Shown: in pieces, positions 19,517 through 27,180 of the stretch
How positions within the stretch are numbered: position 1 is the stretch's first letter
Layout of the letters: the number at the start of each line of letters is the position of its first letter
DNA from: Mycetocola zhadangensis
GTDB lineage: Bacteria; Actinomycetota; Actinomycetes; Actinomycetales; Microbacteriaceae
Length of the DNA: 64,000 nucleotides
NCBI RefSeq assembly: GCF_003668565.1
Contig: NZ_RCWJ01000001.1
Span: 1,054,001-1,118,000 of the forward strand
Direction: 5' to 3'
Notes under the pieces: generated by a model
Told to the model about the DNA's origin: nothing
The model's input: only the letters and a program-made list of their open reading frames with translations
The model's database searches: none
Position numbers and translations under genes: made by a program

Positions 19517-19544
19517 CTGGCCGACACTCGACGGTATCGGCCAG
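19517..19544. terminator. Hairpin between convergent ABC-F and SURF1 genes
   Basis: Perfect 8-bp arms CTGGCCGA (19517-19524) and TCGGCCAG (19537-19544) with a 12-base loop, lying between two convergent stop codons. There is no T-run, so the terminator role is probable rather than certain. Confidence 0.5.
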
Positions 19545-19560
19545 ACCGCGCATTACCGTT

Positions 19561-20421
19561 CTAACGAACCGACTCTGATTCGGGCGCACCGTCAAGAAGT
19601 TCGTCCTCGACGTCCGAGTCCGAACGCTTCGCCGCGCGTTTCCGCTCGCGTTCCGCTGCCCGCTTCTGTTCGGCCGGGTGGTCTGCATTGAGATGACGGT
19701 ATTCCTCGCGCACGGCGTACGCCAGGAACGCGAACCCAAGCAGCCCGAAGATGAACCACTGAAATGCATAGGACAGGTGCATGCCCTCGTCGAACACCGG
19801 CTTCAGCGCTGGAAGCGGTGGTGTTTCTGTCGGCGGGGGAGTTTCGGATTCAAGCAGACCGTACGCCCCTGTGTAGACGGGAACATCGAGTCGTTGCTGC
19901 AGATCGCTGAGGTTCACCGTGGCGATCTGACCCTCCGCTGCTCCTCGCCCTGGCAAAGGCGGTTCGCCCGCTTTCAGGCGCGCCACGACCGTCACTTCGC
20001 CTGTCGGCGGGGCAGGAATGGTGTCGGGGAGATCCTGTTCGTTTCCGGTCGGGAGCCAGCCGCGGTCGACGATAAAGACGCTGCCATCGGCGAGCTGAAG
20101 TGGCGTGAGGAGCTCGAAACCGGGTTGGCCGCTCCGTGGGCGGTTCCGAACCAGTAGTTCCTCGTCTTCCAGGTAGGTTCCCGTCACCGTGACAGGAACC
20201 CACTTGTCCAAGTCCTCGAATGCGTCGAGAGTGGGGAGCACGTCTGTCAGCGGCGCGGGAGACCGGTCGTAGTTGCCCTCGACGAGCGCGATTTCTGCGG
20301 CCTTCTCGTCCTTGCGTGACAGCTGCCAGTTGGCAAGGAGTACGCACACAATCGCGAATGCGACGGCGACGGCCAAATAGCCAAACCACCGGCGGCTCAT
20401 CACGAATCGCCAATTTCTCAC
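19561..20421 (-). CDS. SURF1-family cytochrome oxidase assembly protein
   Basis: Membrane protein involved in assembling heme A-containing cytochrome c oxidase. One N-terminal (WFGYLAVAVAFAIVCVLLA) and one C-terminal hydrophobic segment flank an extracytoplasmic region with the family's VDRGWLP motif. The C-terminus is charged. The frame is open to 20520, but the GTG at 20421 has GGAGG seven bases upstream and overlaps the preceding stop (GTGA), giving 286 residues. The presence of ctaA and ctaB in the same window fits an aa3-type oxidase. Confidence 0.92.
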   Translation of the reverse strand: MRNWRFVMSRRWFGYLAVAVAFAIVCVLLANWQLSRKDEKAAEIALVEGNYDRSPAPLTDVLPTLDAFEDLDKWVPVTVTGTYLEDEELLVRNRPRSGQPGFELLTPLQLADGSVFIVDRGWLPTGNEQDLPDTIPAPPTGEVTVVARLKAGEPPLPGRGAAEGQIATVNLSDLQQRLDVPVYTGAYGLLESETPPPTETPPLPALKPVFDEGMHLSYAFQWFIFGLLGFAFLAYAVREEYRHLNADHPAEQKRAAERERKRAAKRSDSDVEDELLDGAPESESVR

Positions 20422-20642
20422 GGTGCATCCTCCGGGCTCAGCTGAACGACGTTCACCGGGAAGTCCCGCGATGAGAGGAAATTCTCGAGATATTCCCGAT
20501 GTTCGGCGCACGCGAGCCACACTTTCACCCGATCAGCCGAGTGAATCTTGGGGTTACGCCATTCGATGCGAAAATCGGCAGTGACTGAGCATCCCGCACG
20601 TGAACAAGCCAGACGTTCCGGCTCTGAAGACAGACCGATCAT
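20418..20642 (-). CDS. Conserved small Cys/His protein of unknown function
   Basis: A 74-residue protein with CSRAGC near the N-terminus and WLACAEHREYLENFL near the C-terminus. The spaced Cys and His residues suggest a small metal-binding knuckle. Homologues I recognise in other actinobacteria are sometimes labelled acetone carboxylase, a label that nothing in this length or sequence supports. The ATG at 20642 overlaps the DUF3099 stop by four bases and its own stop overlaps the SURF1 GTG, so the three are tightly coupled. Confidence 0.75.
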   Translation of the reverse strand: MIGLSSEPERLACSRAGCSVTADFRIEWRNPKIHSADRVKVWLACAEHREYLENFLSSRDFPVNVVQLSPEDAP

Positions 20643-20992
20643 GCGCTCCGCTTGTTCTCGTCGGAGTCGGGCCATGGGGCCGAACCGTTGCTCACATCAG
20701 GCTCGGCGGCATGTGAGTCTGGCATACGTGGCTGCTCGCGCAGCGGAACCAGCGCACCTGGGCTGATGACTTCAGCTGCGGGCGCGGTCGTTCCAACGTT
20801 GGCGAGCACCACTGCGACGTATGGCAAAATGATGGCCCCAGCGACACACAGTGCTTGCCACCAGCCGTGGACGAACAGCATCAGAACGAGACAAACCACA
20901 CGAACGCTCATGGCGATCGTGTACTTGATCATCCGCGCCCGTCGCTCCGCTTCGGGCGACGGTGGGAGTGAGGTGATGGATGGCTGTTTCAT
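20639..20992 (-). CDS. DUF3099 membrane protein
   Basis: About 117 residues with two closely spaced hydrophobic segments (YTIAMSVRVVCLVLMLFV and QALCVAGAIILPYVAVVLA) and a hydrophilic Pro-rich tail, the pattern of DUF3099, an actinobacterial family of unknown function. The frame begins at a TTG (21001), but the ATG at 20992 has TAGTCT (21006-21001 on this strand) ending eight bases upstream, indicating a leaderless start. First gene of the three-gene SURF1 operon. Confidence 0.85.
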   Translation of the reverse strand: MKQPSITSLPPSPEAERRARMIKYTIAMSVRVVCLVLMLFVHGWWQALCVAGAIILPYVAVVLANVGTTAPAAEVISPGALVPLREQPRMPDSHAAEPDVSNGSAPWPDSDENKRSA

Positions 20993-21000
20993 CACCCCCA

Positions 21001-21006
21001 AGACTA
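21001..21006 (-). promoter_or_regulatory. -10 box TAGTCT for the DUF3099-SURF1 operon
   Basis: The hexamer ends eight bases before the ATG at 20992. The expected transcription start is at or next to the start codon, so the mRNA would be leaderless. Confidence 0.5.
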
Positions 21007-21094
21007 CGCTCCTTTCTCAGCCCATAAGCTGGTTCACAGTGTGAGTGAAAGCAGACTCACACCTCCGATAACGCACCCTCCGGAAGGTCATTTC

Positions 21095-21817
21095 TTGGTT
21101 CAGACATCTGTCACCCCCCGCACGGTCCTCATCACGGGCGGCAACCGCGGAATCGGTTTCGCCATCGCTGAAGAGTTCATCGCCCAGGGTCACCGTGTGG
21201 CCGTGACGGCACGGTCAGGCGAGGGCCCAGCGGGCAGCCTCACGGTACGCGCCGACGTGACCGACGCCGATTCGATCGACGCCGCTTTCACGGAGATCGA
21301 GCGTGAGCTCGGCCCGGTCGAAGTTGTCGTTGCCAACGCGGGCATCACCAAAGACACGCTTTTGATGCGCATGACCGAGGATGACTTTGACAGTGTCGTG
21401 AACACCAACCTCGGCGGAGCGTTCCGCGTAGTCAAGCGTGCGTCGAAAGGGATGCTCAAGGCGCGGTTCGGCCGCGTCGTCCTGATCTCGAGCGTCGTCG
21501 GGCTGTACGGGGGACCAGGCCAGGTGAACTACTCAGCATCAAAGGCCGGCCTCGTTGGAATGGCGCGGTCGATCACCCGGGAGCTCGGTGCTCGAGGCAT
21601 CACGGCCAACGTTGTTGCTCCTGGCTTCATCGAGACCGACATGACGGCGGAGCTGCCTGACGCGACACAGGCTGAATACAAAAAGAGCATTCCGGCGGGC
21701 CGATTCGCCACGCCAGCCGAGGTGGCGAAAGCGGTCGCGTGGCTGGCCGGAGACGACGCCGGTTACATCTCCGGTGCCGTCATTCCCGTCGATGGCGGCC
21801 TCGGCATGGGACACTAA
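21095..21817 (+). CDS. fabG: 3-oxoacyl-[ACP] reductase-type SDR
   Basis: Classical short-chain dehydrogenase likely to reduce 3-oxoacyl-ACP in fatty acid synthesis. The NADP loop is TGGNRGIGFAIA, followed by NAGITKDTLLMRM, the catalytic SSVVGLYG serine region and YSASKAG with Tyr and Lys, then a PG motif in VVAPGFIETDMT. Two starts are possible. GTG at 21041 has no ribosome site; TTG at 21095 has GGAAGG seven bases upstream and gives 240 residues, the normal FabG length, so I prefer it. Its neighbours do not define the pathway. Confidence 0.88.
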   Translation: MVQTSVTPRTVLITGGNRGIGFAIAEEFIAQGHRVAVTARSGEGPAGSLTVRADVTDADSIDAAFTEIERELGPVEVVVANAGITKDTLLMRMTEDDFDSVVNTNLGGAFRVVKRASKGMLKARFGRVVLISSVVGLYGGPGQVNYSASKAGLVGMARSITRELGARGITANVVAPGFIETDMTAELPDATQAEYKKSIPAGRFATPAEVAKAVAWLAGDDAGYISGAVIPVDGGLGMGH

Positions 21818-21833
21818 CCCCGAAGCAGGACTA

Positions 21834-21887
21834 CAGCGCACCGAGCGACTGCCGCAATGTCATGCGCGGTAGCCGCTCGGTGCGCTG
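21834..21887. terminator. Long hairpin between convergent fabG and serB
   Basis: The arm CAGCGCACCGAGCG (21834-21847) is perfectly repeated in inverted form at 21874-21887, and pairing continues inward with two mismatches. It is placed for both converging genes. There is no clear T-run. Confidence 0.6.
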
Positions 21888-21945
21888 AACTGTACCCGCA
21901 GCAAGGCCCAACCGGCGTGCGTGCACGCTTTCAACGACTGGTGTG

Positions 21946-22617
21946 TCAGCCGCGGAGCCCGAGAAGCGGCAGCACGTCGCTGAGGTTGACGCGGCCGGCC
22001 GTGACGTTCGCGCGCTTGCGTACAGCGGGCTTCGCATTGAACGCGACGCTGAGGCCAGCAACCTCCATCATGAGCAAGTCGTTTGCTCCGTCACCGACGG
22101 CGACCGTTTGCCTGAGGGGGATACCGTCCGCTGCGGCCCAGTCTGCAAGGGTGTCTGCTTTCGCGCGAGCGTCAATGATGGGTCCGAGAACCTTACCTGT
22201 GAGGCGACCGTCGACCACCTCGAGGCGGTTGGCCCGCCAGTGATCGAGCCCGAGCGTCTCGCCGAGCGGATCAAGTAACTCGTGAAAACCGCCAGACACA
22301 ACGCCGACAAGCGATCCGGCGTCGTGCAGACCCGCAATAAGTTCGGGGACGCCAGGCGTGATACGAATGCGAGACCGCACGGCGCCAAACACCGATTCGC
22401 TGAGACCAGCGAGCGTTGCAACACGTTCGCGAAGGCTGGCGGCGAAATCGAGTTCACCTCGCATGGCTCGCTCGGTCACCCGAGCGACGTGGTCAAGGGA
22501 GCCTGCCTCTTCCGCGAGCAGCTCAATTGCTTCATTCTCGATGAGTGTTGAATCGGCGTCGAGCACGACAAGGAAACGTGCCGGGGCTGGTGCGCCCGGC
22601 GTCGGAGAAACACTCAT
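21946..22617 (-). CDS. serB: Phosphoserine phosphatase
   Basis: HAD-superfamily enzyme for the last step of serine synthesis. The nucleophile motif is [20 protein letters not shown], motif II VSGGF, motif III around AKADTL, and motif [12 protein letters not shown]. At 223 residues it lacks the N-terminal ACT domains found in some longer SerB proteins. Its ATG overlaps the glgC stop by four bases (ATGA), so it is coupled to glgC despite the unrelated pathway. Confidence 0.94.
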   Translation of the reverse strand: MSVSPTPGAPAPARFLVVLDADSTLIENEAIELLAEEAGSLDHVARVTERAMRGELDFAASLRERVATLAGLSESVFGAVRSRIRITPGVPELIAGLHDAGSLVGVVSGGFHELLDPLGETLGLDHWRANRLEVVDGRLTGKVLGPIIDARAKADTLADWAAADGIPLRQTVAVGDGANDLLMMEVAGLSVAFNAKPAVRKRANVTAGRVNLSDVLPLLGLRG

Positions 22618-23858
22618 GGAGTGACGCGCACTCCCTTGCCGACGACGGTCAGTCCGGATTCGGTCACGGTGAACCCCCTGGCCCGATCACGAGCATGATC
22701 GACCCCTATGGTGGCTCCCGCCTCAACGACGACGTCCTTATCGAGGATTGCCCGCTGCACGATGGCGTCCGGTTGAACTTCGACCCGGTCGAACAGCACA
22801 CTGTCGACCACGCGTGCGCCGGATTCGATCTTTGACCATGAGCCGAGCACACTGCGTTCGATGTGTGCCCCTGAGATGAGCGATCCAAGCGAGACGATCG
22901 AGTCGATGGTGGTGCCCAGGTTGCCCTTGGCATCCCTCACGAACTTCGCCGGGGGTGAGTTCAGCTGCTGGCTGAAGATTGGCCACGCGCTGTTGTACAG
23001 GTTGAAGATCGGGAGCGTGGAGATGAGGTCCTGGTGCGCCTCGAAGAATGAGTCGATGGTTCCGACGTCGCGCCAGTAGTACCGGTCGCGGTCGGTGGAA
23101 CCTGGGACGTCATTGTTCTTGAGGTCGTACACGCCGGCGTCGCCTGCCTCGACGAAGGCGGGGATGATGTCGCCACCCATGTCGTGGTTGGAATCGGTGC
23201 GCTCCCCGTCGCGAATGACCGCCTCGATGAGGGCATCCGTCGAAAACACGTAGTTACCCATCGACGCGAGCACCTCGTGCGGGGCATCGGCGAGGCCGTC
23301 GGCGTTGATGGGTTTCTCGAGGAACTCGGAAATTTTCGTCGGGTCGTTCGCGTCGAGCTGGATGACACCGAACTGGTCGCTGAGTTCGATCGGCTGGCGA
23401 ATGGCCGCAACCGTTGCACCGCGACCGGAATCAATGTGCGCCTGAACCATCTCGCGGAAGTCCATCCGGTAGACGTGGTCGGCTCCGACAACCACAACGA
23501 TGTCTGGCTTCTCATCCCGGATGAGGTTGAGGCTCTGCAGGATCGCGTCGGCTGATCCGGAGAACCATCGCTTGCCCAGTCGCTGCTGCGCTGGCACCGA
23601 GGCCACATACGAGTTCAGCAGGCCTGACAGGCGCCATGTCTGGGAGACATGCCTGTCGAGACTGTGTGACTTGTACTGCGTGAGGACCACGATCTGGGTG
23701 AGTCCGGAGTTGATGAGGTTTGACAGGGCAAAATCGATGAGCCTGTACTGACCTGCGAACGGGACTGCGGGCTTTGCCCTGTCGGCGGTCAGGGGCATCA
23801 AACGCTTGCCCTCACCTCCGGCGAGGACGATCCCGAAGATCTTCTTTGATGCGACCAT
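22614..23858 (-). CDS. glgC: Glucose-1-phosphate adenylyltransferase
   Basis: Makes ADP-glucose for glycogen and alpha-glucan synthesis. The N-terminal nucleotide-binding region [20 protein letters not shown] and the following [17 protein letters not shown] are diagnostic. A C-terminal left-handed beta-helix region carries the allosteric part. The product has 414 residues. It is divergent from glgA with only 46 bases between start codons; TAGTCT ends six bases from the ATG, so the transcript is probably leaderless. Confidence 0.97.
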   Translation of the reverse strand: MVASKKIFGIVLAGGEGKRLMPLTADRAKPAVPFAGQYRLIDFALSNLINSGLTQIVVLTQYKSHSLDRHVSQTWRLSGLLNSYVASVPAQQRLGKRWFSGSADAILQSLNLIRDEKPDIVVVVGADHVYRMDFREMVQAHIDSGRGATVAAIRQPIELSDQFGVIQLDANDPTKISEFLEKPINADGLADAPHEVLASMGNYVFSTDALIEAVIRDGERTDSNHDMGGDIIPAFVEAGDAGVYDLKNNDVPGSTDRDRYYWRDVGTIDSFFEAHQDLISTLPIFNLYNSAWPIFSQQLNSPPAKFVRDAKGNLGTTIDSIVSLGSLISGAHIERSVLGSWSKIESGARVVDSVLFDRVEVQPDAIVQRAILDKDVVVEAGATIGVDHARDRARGFTVTESGLTVVGKGVRVTP

Positions 23859-23904
23859 GCATCCAGACTATTGCAGGCCTCAGGGGTGTACTAGCGTTCG
23901 TGTC
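23859..23904. promoter_or_regulatory. Divergent leaderless promoters glgC / glgA
   Basis: Only 46 bases lie between the two start codons. A -10 TAGTCT on the minus strand (23870-23865) ends six bases from the glgC ATG, and TAGCGT on the plus strand (23892-23897) ends seven bases from the glgA ATG. The -35 region of each promoter falls inside the opposing gene's start, so the two promoters probably compete or are co-regulated. Confidence 0.5.
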
Positions 23905-25095
23905 ATGCGAGTTGATCTTCTGACCCGGGAATTTCCCCCGGAGGTATATGGCGGAGCCGGAGTGCACGCGGCCGAACTGGTGACGGCCATGCGGTCGGAC
24001 ATCGATGTCACTGTGCGGTGTTTCGGCGCCGAAAGGACCGAACCCGACACCGTCGCCTACGGCATCCCAACCGAGCTGTCCGGCGCGAACCCCGCACTGA
24101 CCACCCTCGGCACCGATCTGCTGATGGCGCAGGATGCCGGGGGCGCCGACCTTGTGCACTCACACACCTGGTACGCGAATGGCGCTGGCCATCTTGCGAA
24201 GCTGCTGCATGGCATCCCGCATATCGTCACTGCGCACAGTCTTGAACCACTCCGCCCGTGGAAAGCCGAACAGCTCGGCGGCGGCTATCGTGTCTCCAGC
24301 TGGATCGAGAAGACGGCATTTGAAGCAGCGGATGCTGTCGTGGCCGTCAGCAACGGAATGCGGCGTGACATCCTGCGAAGCTATCCGGCACTGGATGAGT
24401 CCCGCGTGCACACGATTTACAACGGCATTGACCTCACCCAGTGGAAGCCGCTCTCGAACGATGAGCTTGTGCGTTCGCTCGGTATCGACCCGGACCGCCC
24501 CAGTGTGGTCTTCGTCGGGCGCATCACCCGCCAGAAGGGCCTGCCGTATCTGCTCCGCGCTGCTGCGCTGTTGCCAGCCGATGTGCAACTCGTGCTCTGC
24601 GCCGGTGCGCCTGACACCCCGGAAATTCTCGCCGAGGTCGAGGCGGGTGTTCGTGAACTGCAGAAGCAGCGGTCAGGCGTTGTCTGGATCGACCGGCTGC
24701 TGCCGCGTAACGAACTGTGCGCGATCCTGACTGCGGCGACAACCTTCGTATGTCCGTCCGTGTATGAACCGCTCGGCATCGTCAACCTTGAAGCCATGGC
24801 GTGTGGCGCAGCCGTTGTCGGTACCGCGACCGGGGGAATCCCTGAGGTTGTGGACGATGGCGTCACCGGGCGACTCGTTCCCATCGAGCAGGTGACCGAC
24901 GGAACGGGCACGCCTGTCGACCCGGAGCGCTTCGTTGCCGACCTTGCAGCGACACTCACTGAGGTTGTATCGGACCCCGCACGCGCGCGTCAGATGGGTG
25001 AGGCCGGGCGCAAGCGGGCTGAATCCGAGTTCAGCTGGGCACAGATCGGTCGCCAGACCGTCGACCTCTACCGCTCGGTGCTCGCCGGCAACTGA
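23905..25095 (+). CDS. glgA: GT4-family glycogen synthase / alpha-maltose-1-phosphate synthase
   Basis: A 396-residue GT-B glycosyltransferase using ADP-glucose. The N-terminal EFPPEVYGGAGVHAAEL replaces the KTGGL of classical GlgA and is typical of the actinobacterial GlgA/GlgM type. The middle FVGRITRQKGLPYLL and the C-terminal PSVYEPLGIVNLEAMACG (with the two GT4 glutamates) are clear. In mycobacteria the homologue makes maltose 1-phosphate for the GlgE route; glgE was not seen here. The frame opens earlier, inside glgC, but the ATG at 23905 sits seven bases after a -10 hexamer. Confidence 0.93.
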   Translation: MRVDLLTREFPPEVYGGAGVHAAELVTAMRSDIDVTVRCFGAERTEPDTVAYGIPTELSGANPALTTLGTDLLMAQDAGGADLVHSHTWYANGAGHLAKLLHGIPHIVTAHSLEPLRPWKAEQLGGGYRVSSWIEKTAFEAADAVVAVSNGMRRDILRSYPALDESRVHTIYNGIDLTQWKPLSNDELVRSLGIDPDRPSVVFVGRITRQKGLPYLLRAAALLPADVQLVLCAGAPDTPEILAEVEAGVRELQKQRSGVVWIDRLLPRNELCAILTAATTFVCPSVYEPLGIVNLEAMACGAAVVGTATGGIPEVVDDGVTGRLVPIEQVTDGTGTPVDPERFVADLAATLTEVVSDPARARQMGEAGRKRAESEFSWAQIGRQTVDLYRSVLAGN

Positions 25096-25158
25096 CCCAC
25101 CCTCCCGACAGAGGCGAAATGGACGAGGGTGAGGCTCTCGGACGGATAGGCTTGAACC

Positions 25159-25941
25159 ATGTCGAGCGTTTTGCAGTTGAGTGACGTATCGGTCGTACGC
25201 AATGGTCGTGCGATCGTGGATTCCGTGTCATGGTCGGTCGAGGCCGACCAGCGTTGGGTCGTTCTCGGCCCCAACGGAGCAGGAAAGACAACGGTGCTGC
25301 AACTGGCGTCGACAATGATGTATCCGAGCAGCGGCACCGTCGACATCCTCGACTCCGCCCTCGGTAAGGTCGACGTTTTTGAGCTTCGTCCGCGCATCGG
25401 CATTGCGTCGACAGCGATGGCTCGCCGTGTGCCAGCCGATGAGTCAGTCCTCAACGTTGTGATGACCGCGGCGTACTCGGTCACCGGCAGGTGGAACGAG
25501 GAGTACGAGGACATCGACGTCAAGCGCGCAAAGCGCGTCCTGACTGAGTGGCACCTTGAAGGCCTGGCCGACCGCAAGTTCGGCACACTGAGCGACGGCG
25601 AGCAGAAGCGCGTCCAGATCGCCCGTGCCGTGATGACCGACCCAGAGCTTCTGCTTCTCGACGAACCCGCCGCGAGCCTAGACCTCGGCTCACGTGAAGA
25701 GCTCGTCACACTGCTCGGCGGATACGCGCAGTCCGAAGGTTCACCCGCCATCGTCATGGTCACCCACCACGTCGAGGAGATCCCGGTCGGGTTCACTCAC
25801 GCCTTGCTCCTGAAAGACGGCGGTATCGTCGCGAGCGGCCCGCTGACAGAGGCTCTGACGTCAGAGAGCCTCACCGCGACGTTCGGACTGTCGATCGAAC
25901 TCAGTGAAAACAACGGCCGATTCTCGGCCCGTGCCCAGTAA
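25159..25941 (+). CDS. Stand-alone ABC ATPase, YlmA-like
   Basis: A single 260-residue ATP-binding domain. Walker A is GPNGAGKTT, Walker B LLLLDEPAASLD, and the switch histidine is in VTHHVEEIP. The signature motif reads LSDGEQKRV rather than LSGGQ. No permease or binding-protein gene is adjacent, so it may pair with a distant transporter or act alone. The transported substrate is unknown. TAGGCT (25147-25152) ends six bases before the ATG, which suggests a leaderless transcript. Confidence 0.85.
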   Translation: MSSVLQLSDVSVVRNGRAIVDSVSWSVEADQRWVVLGPNGAGKTTVLQLASTMMYPSSGTVDILDSALGKVDVFELRPRIGIASTAMARRVPADESVLNVVMTAAYSVTGRWNEEYEDIDVKRAKRVLTEWHLEGLADRKFGTLSDGEQKRVQIARAVMTDPELLLLDEPAASLDLGSREELVTLLGGYAQSEGSPAIVMVTHHVEEIPVGFTHALLLKDGGIVASGPLTEALTSESLTATFGLSIELSENNGRFSARAQ

Positions 25942-25955
25942 CGCTGTCTATCTGA

Positions 25956-25982
25956 TAAAGTAGGTAGCTGGCCCGAGGGGCC
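25956..25982 (+). promoter_or_regulatory. Promoter and leader hairpin of rpmE2
   Basis: TAAAGT at 25956-25961 is a plausible -10. A short perfect hairpin GGCCC-GAG-GGGCC (25970-25982) follows at the start of a leader of roughly 100 bases before rpmE2. Ribosomal protein leaders are sometimes regulatory, but nothing here identifies a known motif. Confidence 0.35.
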
Positions 25983-26068
25983 ATAAGCTTTCTTGCCGCA
26001 CTCCGGGTTGTTCAACTCGGATGAAGCGCGAGACTGAAACAATCCACACGACTCACAAGGAAGTCCTC

Positions 26069-26320
26069 ATGAAGACTGACATCCACCCCGACTACCAGGC
26101 TGTAGTTTTCCGCGACCTCGCTTCGGGCGCAACGTTCCTCACCCGTTCGACGGTGACGAGCTCGAAGACCATGGAGTGGGAAGACGGAACCACCTACCCG
26201 GTCATCGACGTTGAAATCTCCTCCGAGTCACACCCGTTCTACACGGGCAAGCAGCGCATCATGGACTCGGCCGGTCGTGTCGAGAAGTTCAACCAGCGCT
26301 TCAAGGGCTTCGGCGCCTAG
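26069..26320 (+). CDS. rpmE2: Ribosomal protein bL31, type B (zinc-independent)
   Basis: An 83-residue L31 beginning [20 protein letters not shown] and ending KFNQRFKGF. It has no cysteines, so it is the C-minus form that can replace the zinc-binding L31 when zinc is scarce; in many bacteria this form is under Zur control. I see no convincing Zur box. AAGGAAG lies six bases before the ATG, which rules out the in-frame ATG at 26021. It is followed by a strong terminator. Confidence 0.96.
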   Translation: MKTDIHPDYQAVVFRDLASGATFLTRSTVTSSKTMEWEDGTTYPVIDVEISSESHPFYTGKQRIMDSAGRVEKFNQRFKGFGA

Positions 26321-26340
26321 ATCAGCAGCTTTCGAAAAGA

Positions 26341-26372
26341 AGACCCGCAACGCAAGTTGCGGGTCTTTTTTT
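26341..26372 (+). terminator. Intrinsic terminator of rpmE2
   Basis: A perfect 11-bp stem AGACCCGCAAC (26341-26351) with GTTGCGGGTCT (26356-26366), a GCAA loop and a run of seven T. This is the clearest rho-independent terminator in the window. Confidence 0.95.
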
Positions 26373-26380
26373 CATGCCGG

Positions 26381-26441
26381 CCTGGCGCCACCTGGCGCCA
26401 CCGACATTGCAATCACCGACATTGCAAGCTCTGACATTGCA
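26381..26441. repeat. Short tandem repeat cluster between rpmE2 and the exonuclease gene
   Basis: CCTGGCGCCA occurs twice in tandem (26381-26400; each copy contains the palindrome TGGCGCCA). GACATTGCA follows three times at an exact 15-base period (26403, 26418, 26433). It lies between the terminator and the end of the exonuclease gene and encodes nothing that I can support. Confidence 0.7.
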
Positions 26442-26442
26442 C

Positions 26443-27144
26443 TCAGCGAACTGGCCATCCTGACGACGCGACGTAGGTCGCATCCTTGGTGCGGCGAATG
26501 TAGTCCTGGAAGCTGTCTGACTGCTCCTGGCACCAGCCGGTCTGCAGCGTGTGCAGCTCGAGGGCATCGATGTCGAGGGCTCGTTCGTGGACCCGGGCAA
26601 GGGCTTGAGCTACTCTCCCAGCTGCGATGGCATCTGCACCGGCGTCGTGGGCATCGGTGAGTTCGACACCGTAGAACGCCGCGGCCGCTTCGAGGGTGCG
26701 CTTGCCCTTGCGGTATTTGTCGAGCGCCTTGTCGATGACGAGGGGGTCGATCACCGGCATCGGACTGCTCAACGGCGGGATGCCATGGCGCAGCGCTTCG
26801 TTGAAGAGCAGAGACAAGTCATATGGCGCGTTGTAGATGACGACGGGGGTTCCCTCATCGAAGATCTCGCGGAGGGTGTCAACGATCTCGGCGACCACAA
26901 TCCTCGCTGAACGGCCAACCGATCGAGCGTATTCAGTGGTGATGCCATGAACGGCTGTTGCCTCGGCGGGGATCTCGATGCCGGGGTCTGCGATCCAGTC
27001 ACGACGCCGAAGCACGGTGCCGTCTTGATCGAGAACCCCCACGTTTGCGGAGACAATGCGGCTGGTTGTCACGTCGATTCCCGTGGTCTCCAAATCGAAG
27101 ACGGCGAGTGATTCTGACCAGTGCTTTACCGCTGTTGTTTCCAC
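26443..27144 (-). CDS. DnaQ-like 3'-5' exonuclease
   Basis: A 233-residue DEDD exonuclease similar to the epsilon subunit of DNA polymerase III. Exo I is FDLETTGID, Exo II lies around YNAPYDLSLLF, and Exo III is HDAGADAIAAG with the histidine of the DEDDh type. It lacks the polymerase-binding tail, so it is better called an exonuclease-domain protein than a confirmed epsilon subunit. The frame opens at 27180, but GTG at 27144 lies seven bases after TAGAGT (27157-27152), a likely leaderless start; GTG at 27153 is the alternative. Confidence 0.87.
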   Translation of the reverse strand: METTAVKHWSESLAVFDLETTGIDVTTSRIVSANVGVLDQDGTVLRRRDWIADPGIEIPAEATAVHGITTEYARSVGRSARIVVAEIVDTLREIFDEGTPVVIYNAPYDLSLLFNEALRHGIPPLSSPMPVIDPLVIDKALDKYRKGKRTLEAAAAFYGVELTDAHDAGADAIAAGRVAQALARVHERALDIDALELHTLQTGWCQEQSDSFQDYIRRTKDATYVASSGWPVR

Positions 27145-27180
27145 GGTTGTCACTCTAAGCGCGACAACCGACACCCCCAC

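Noticed and set aside
26341-26441. CRISPR-like array from the repeats near 26.4 kb
   Set aside because: The units are only 9-10 bases with 15-base period and three copies; there are no spacers and no cas genes.
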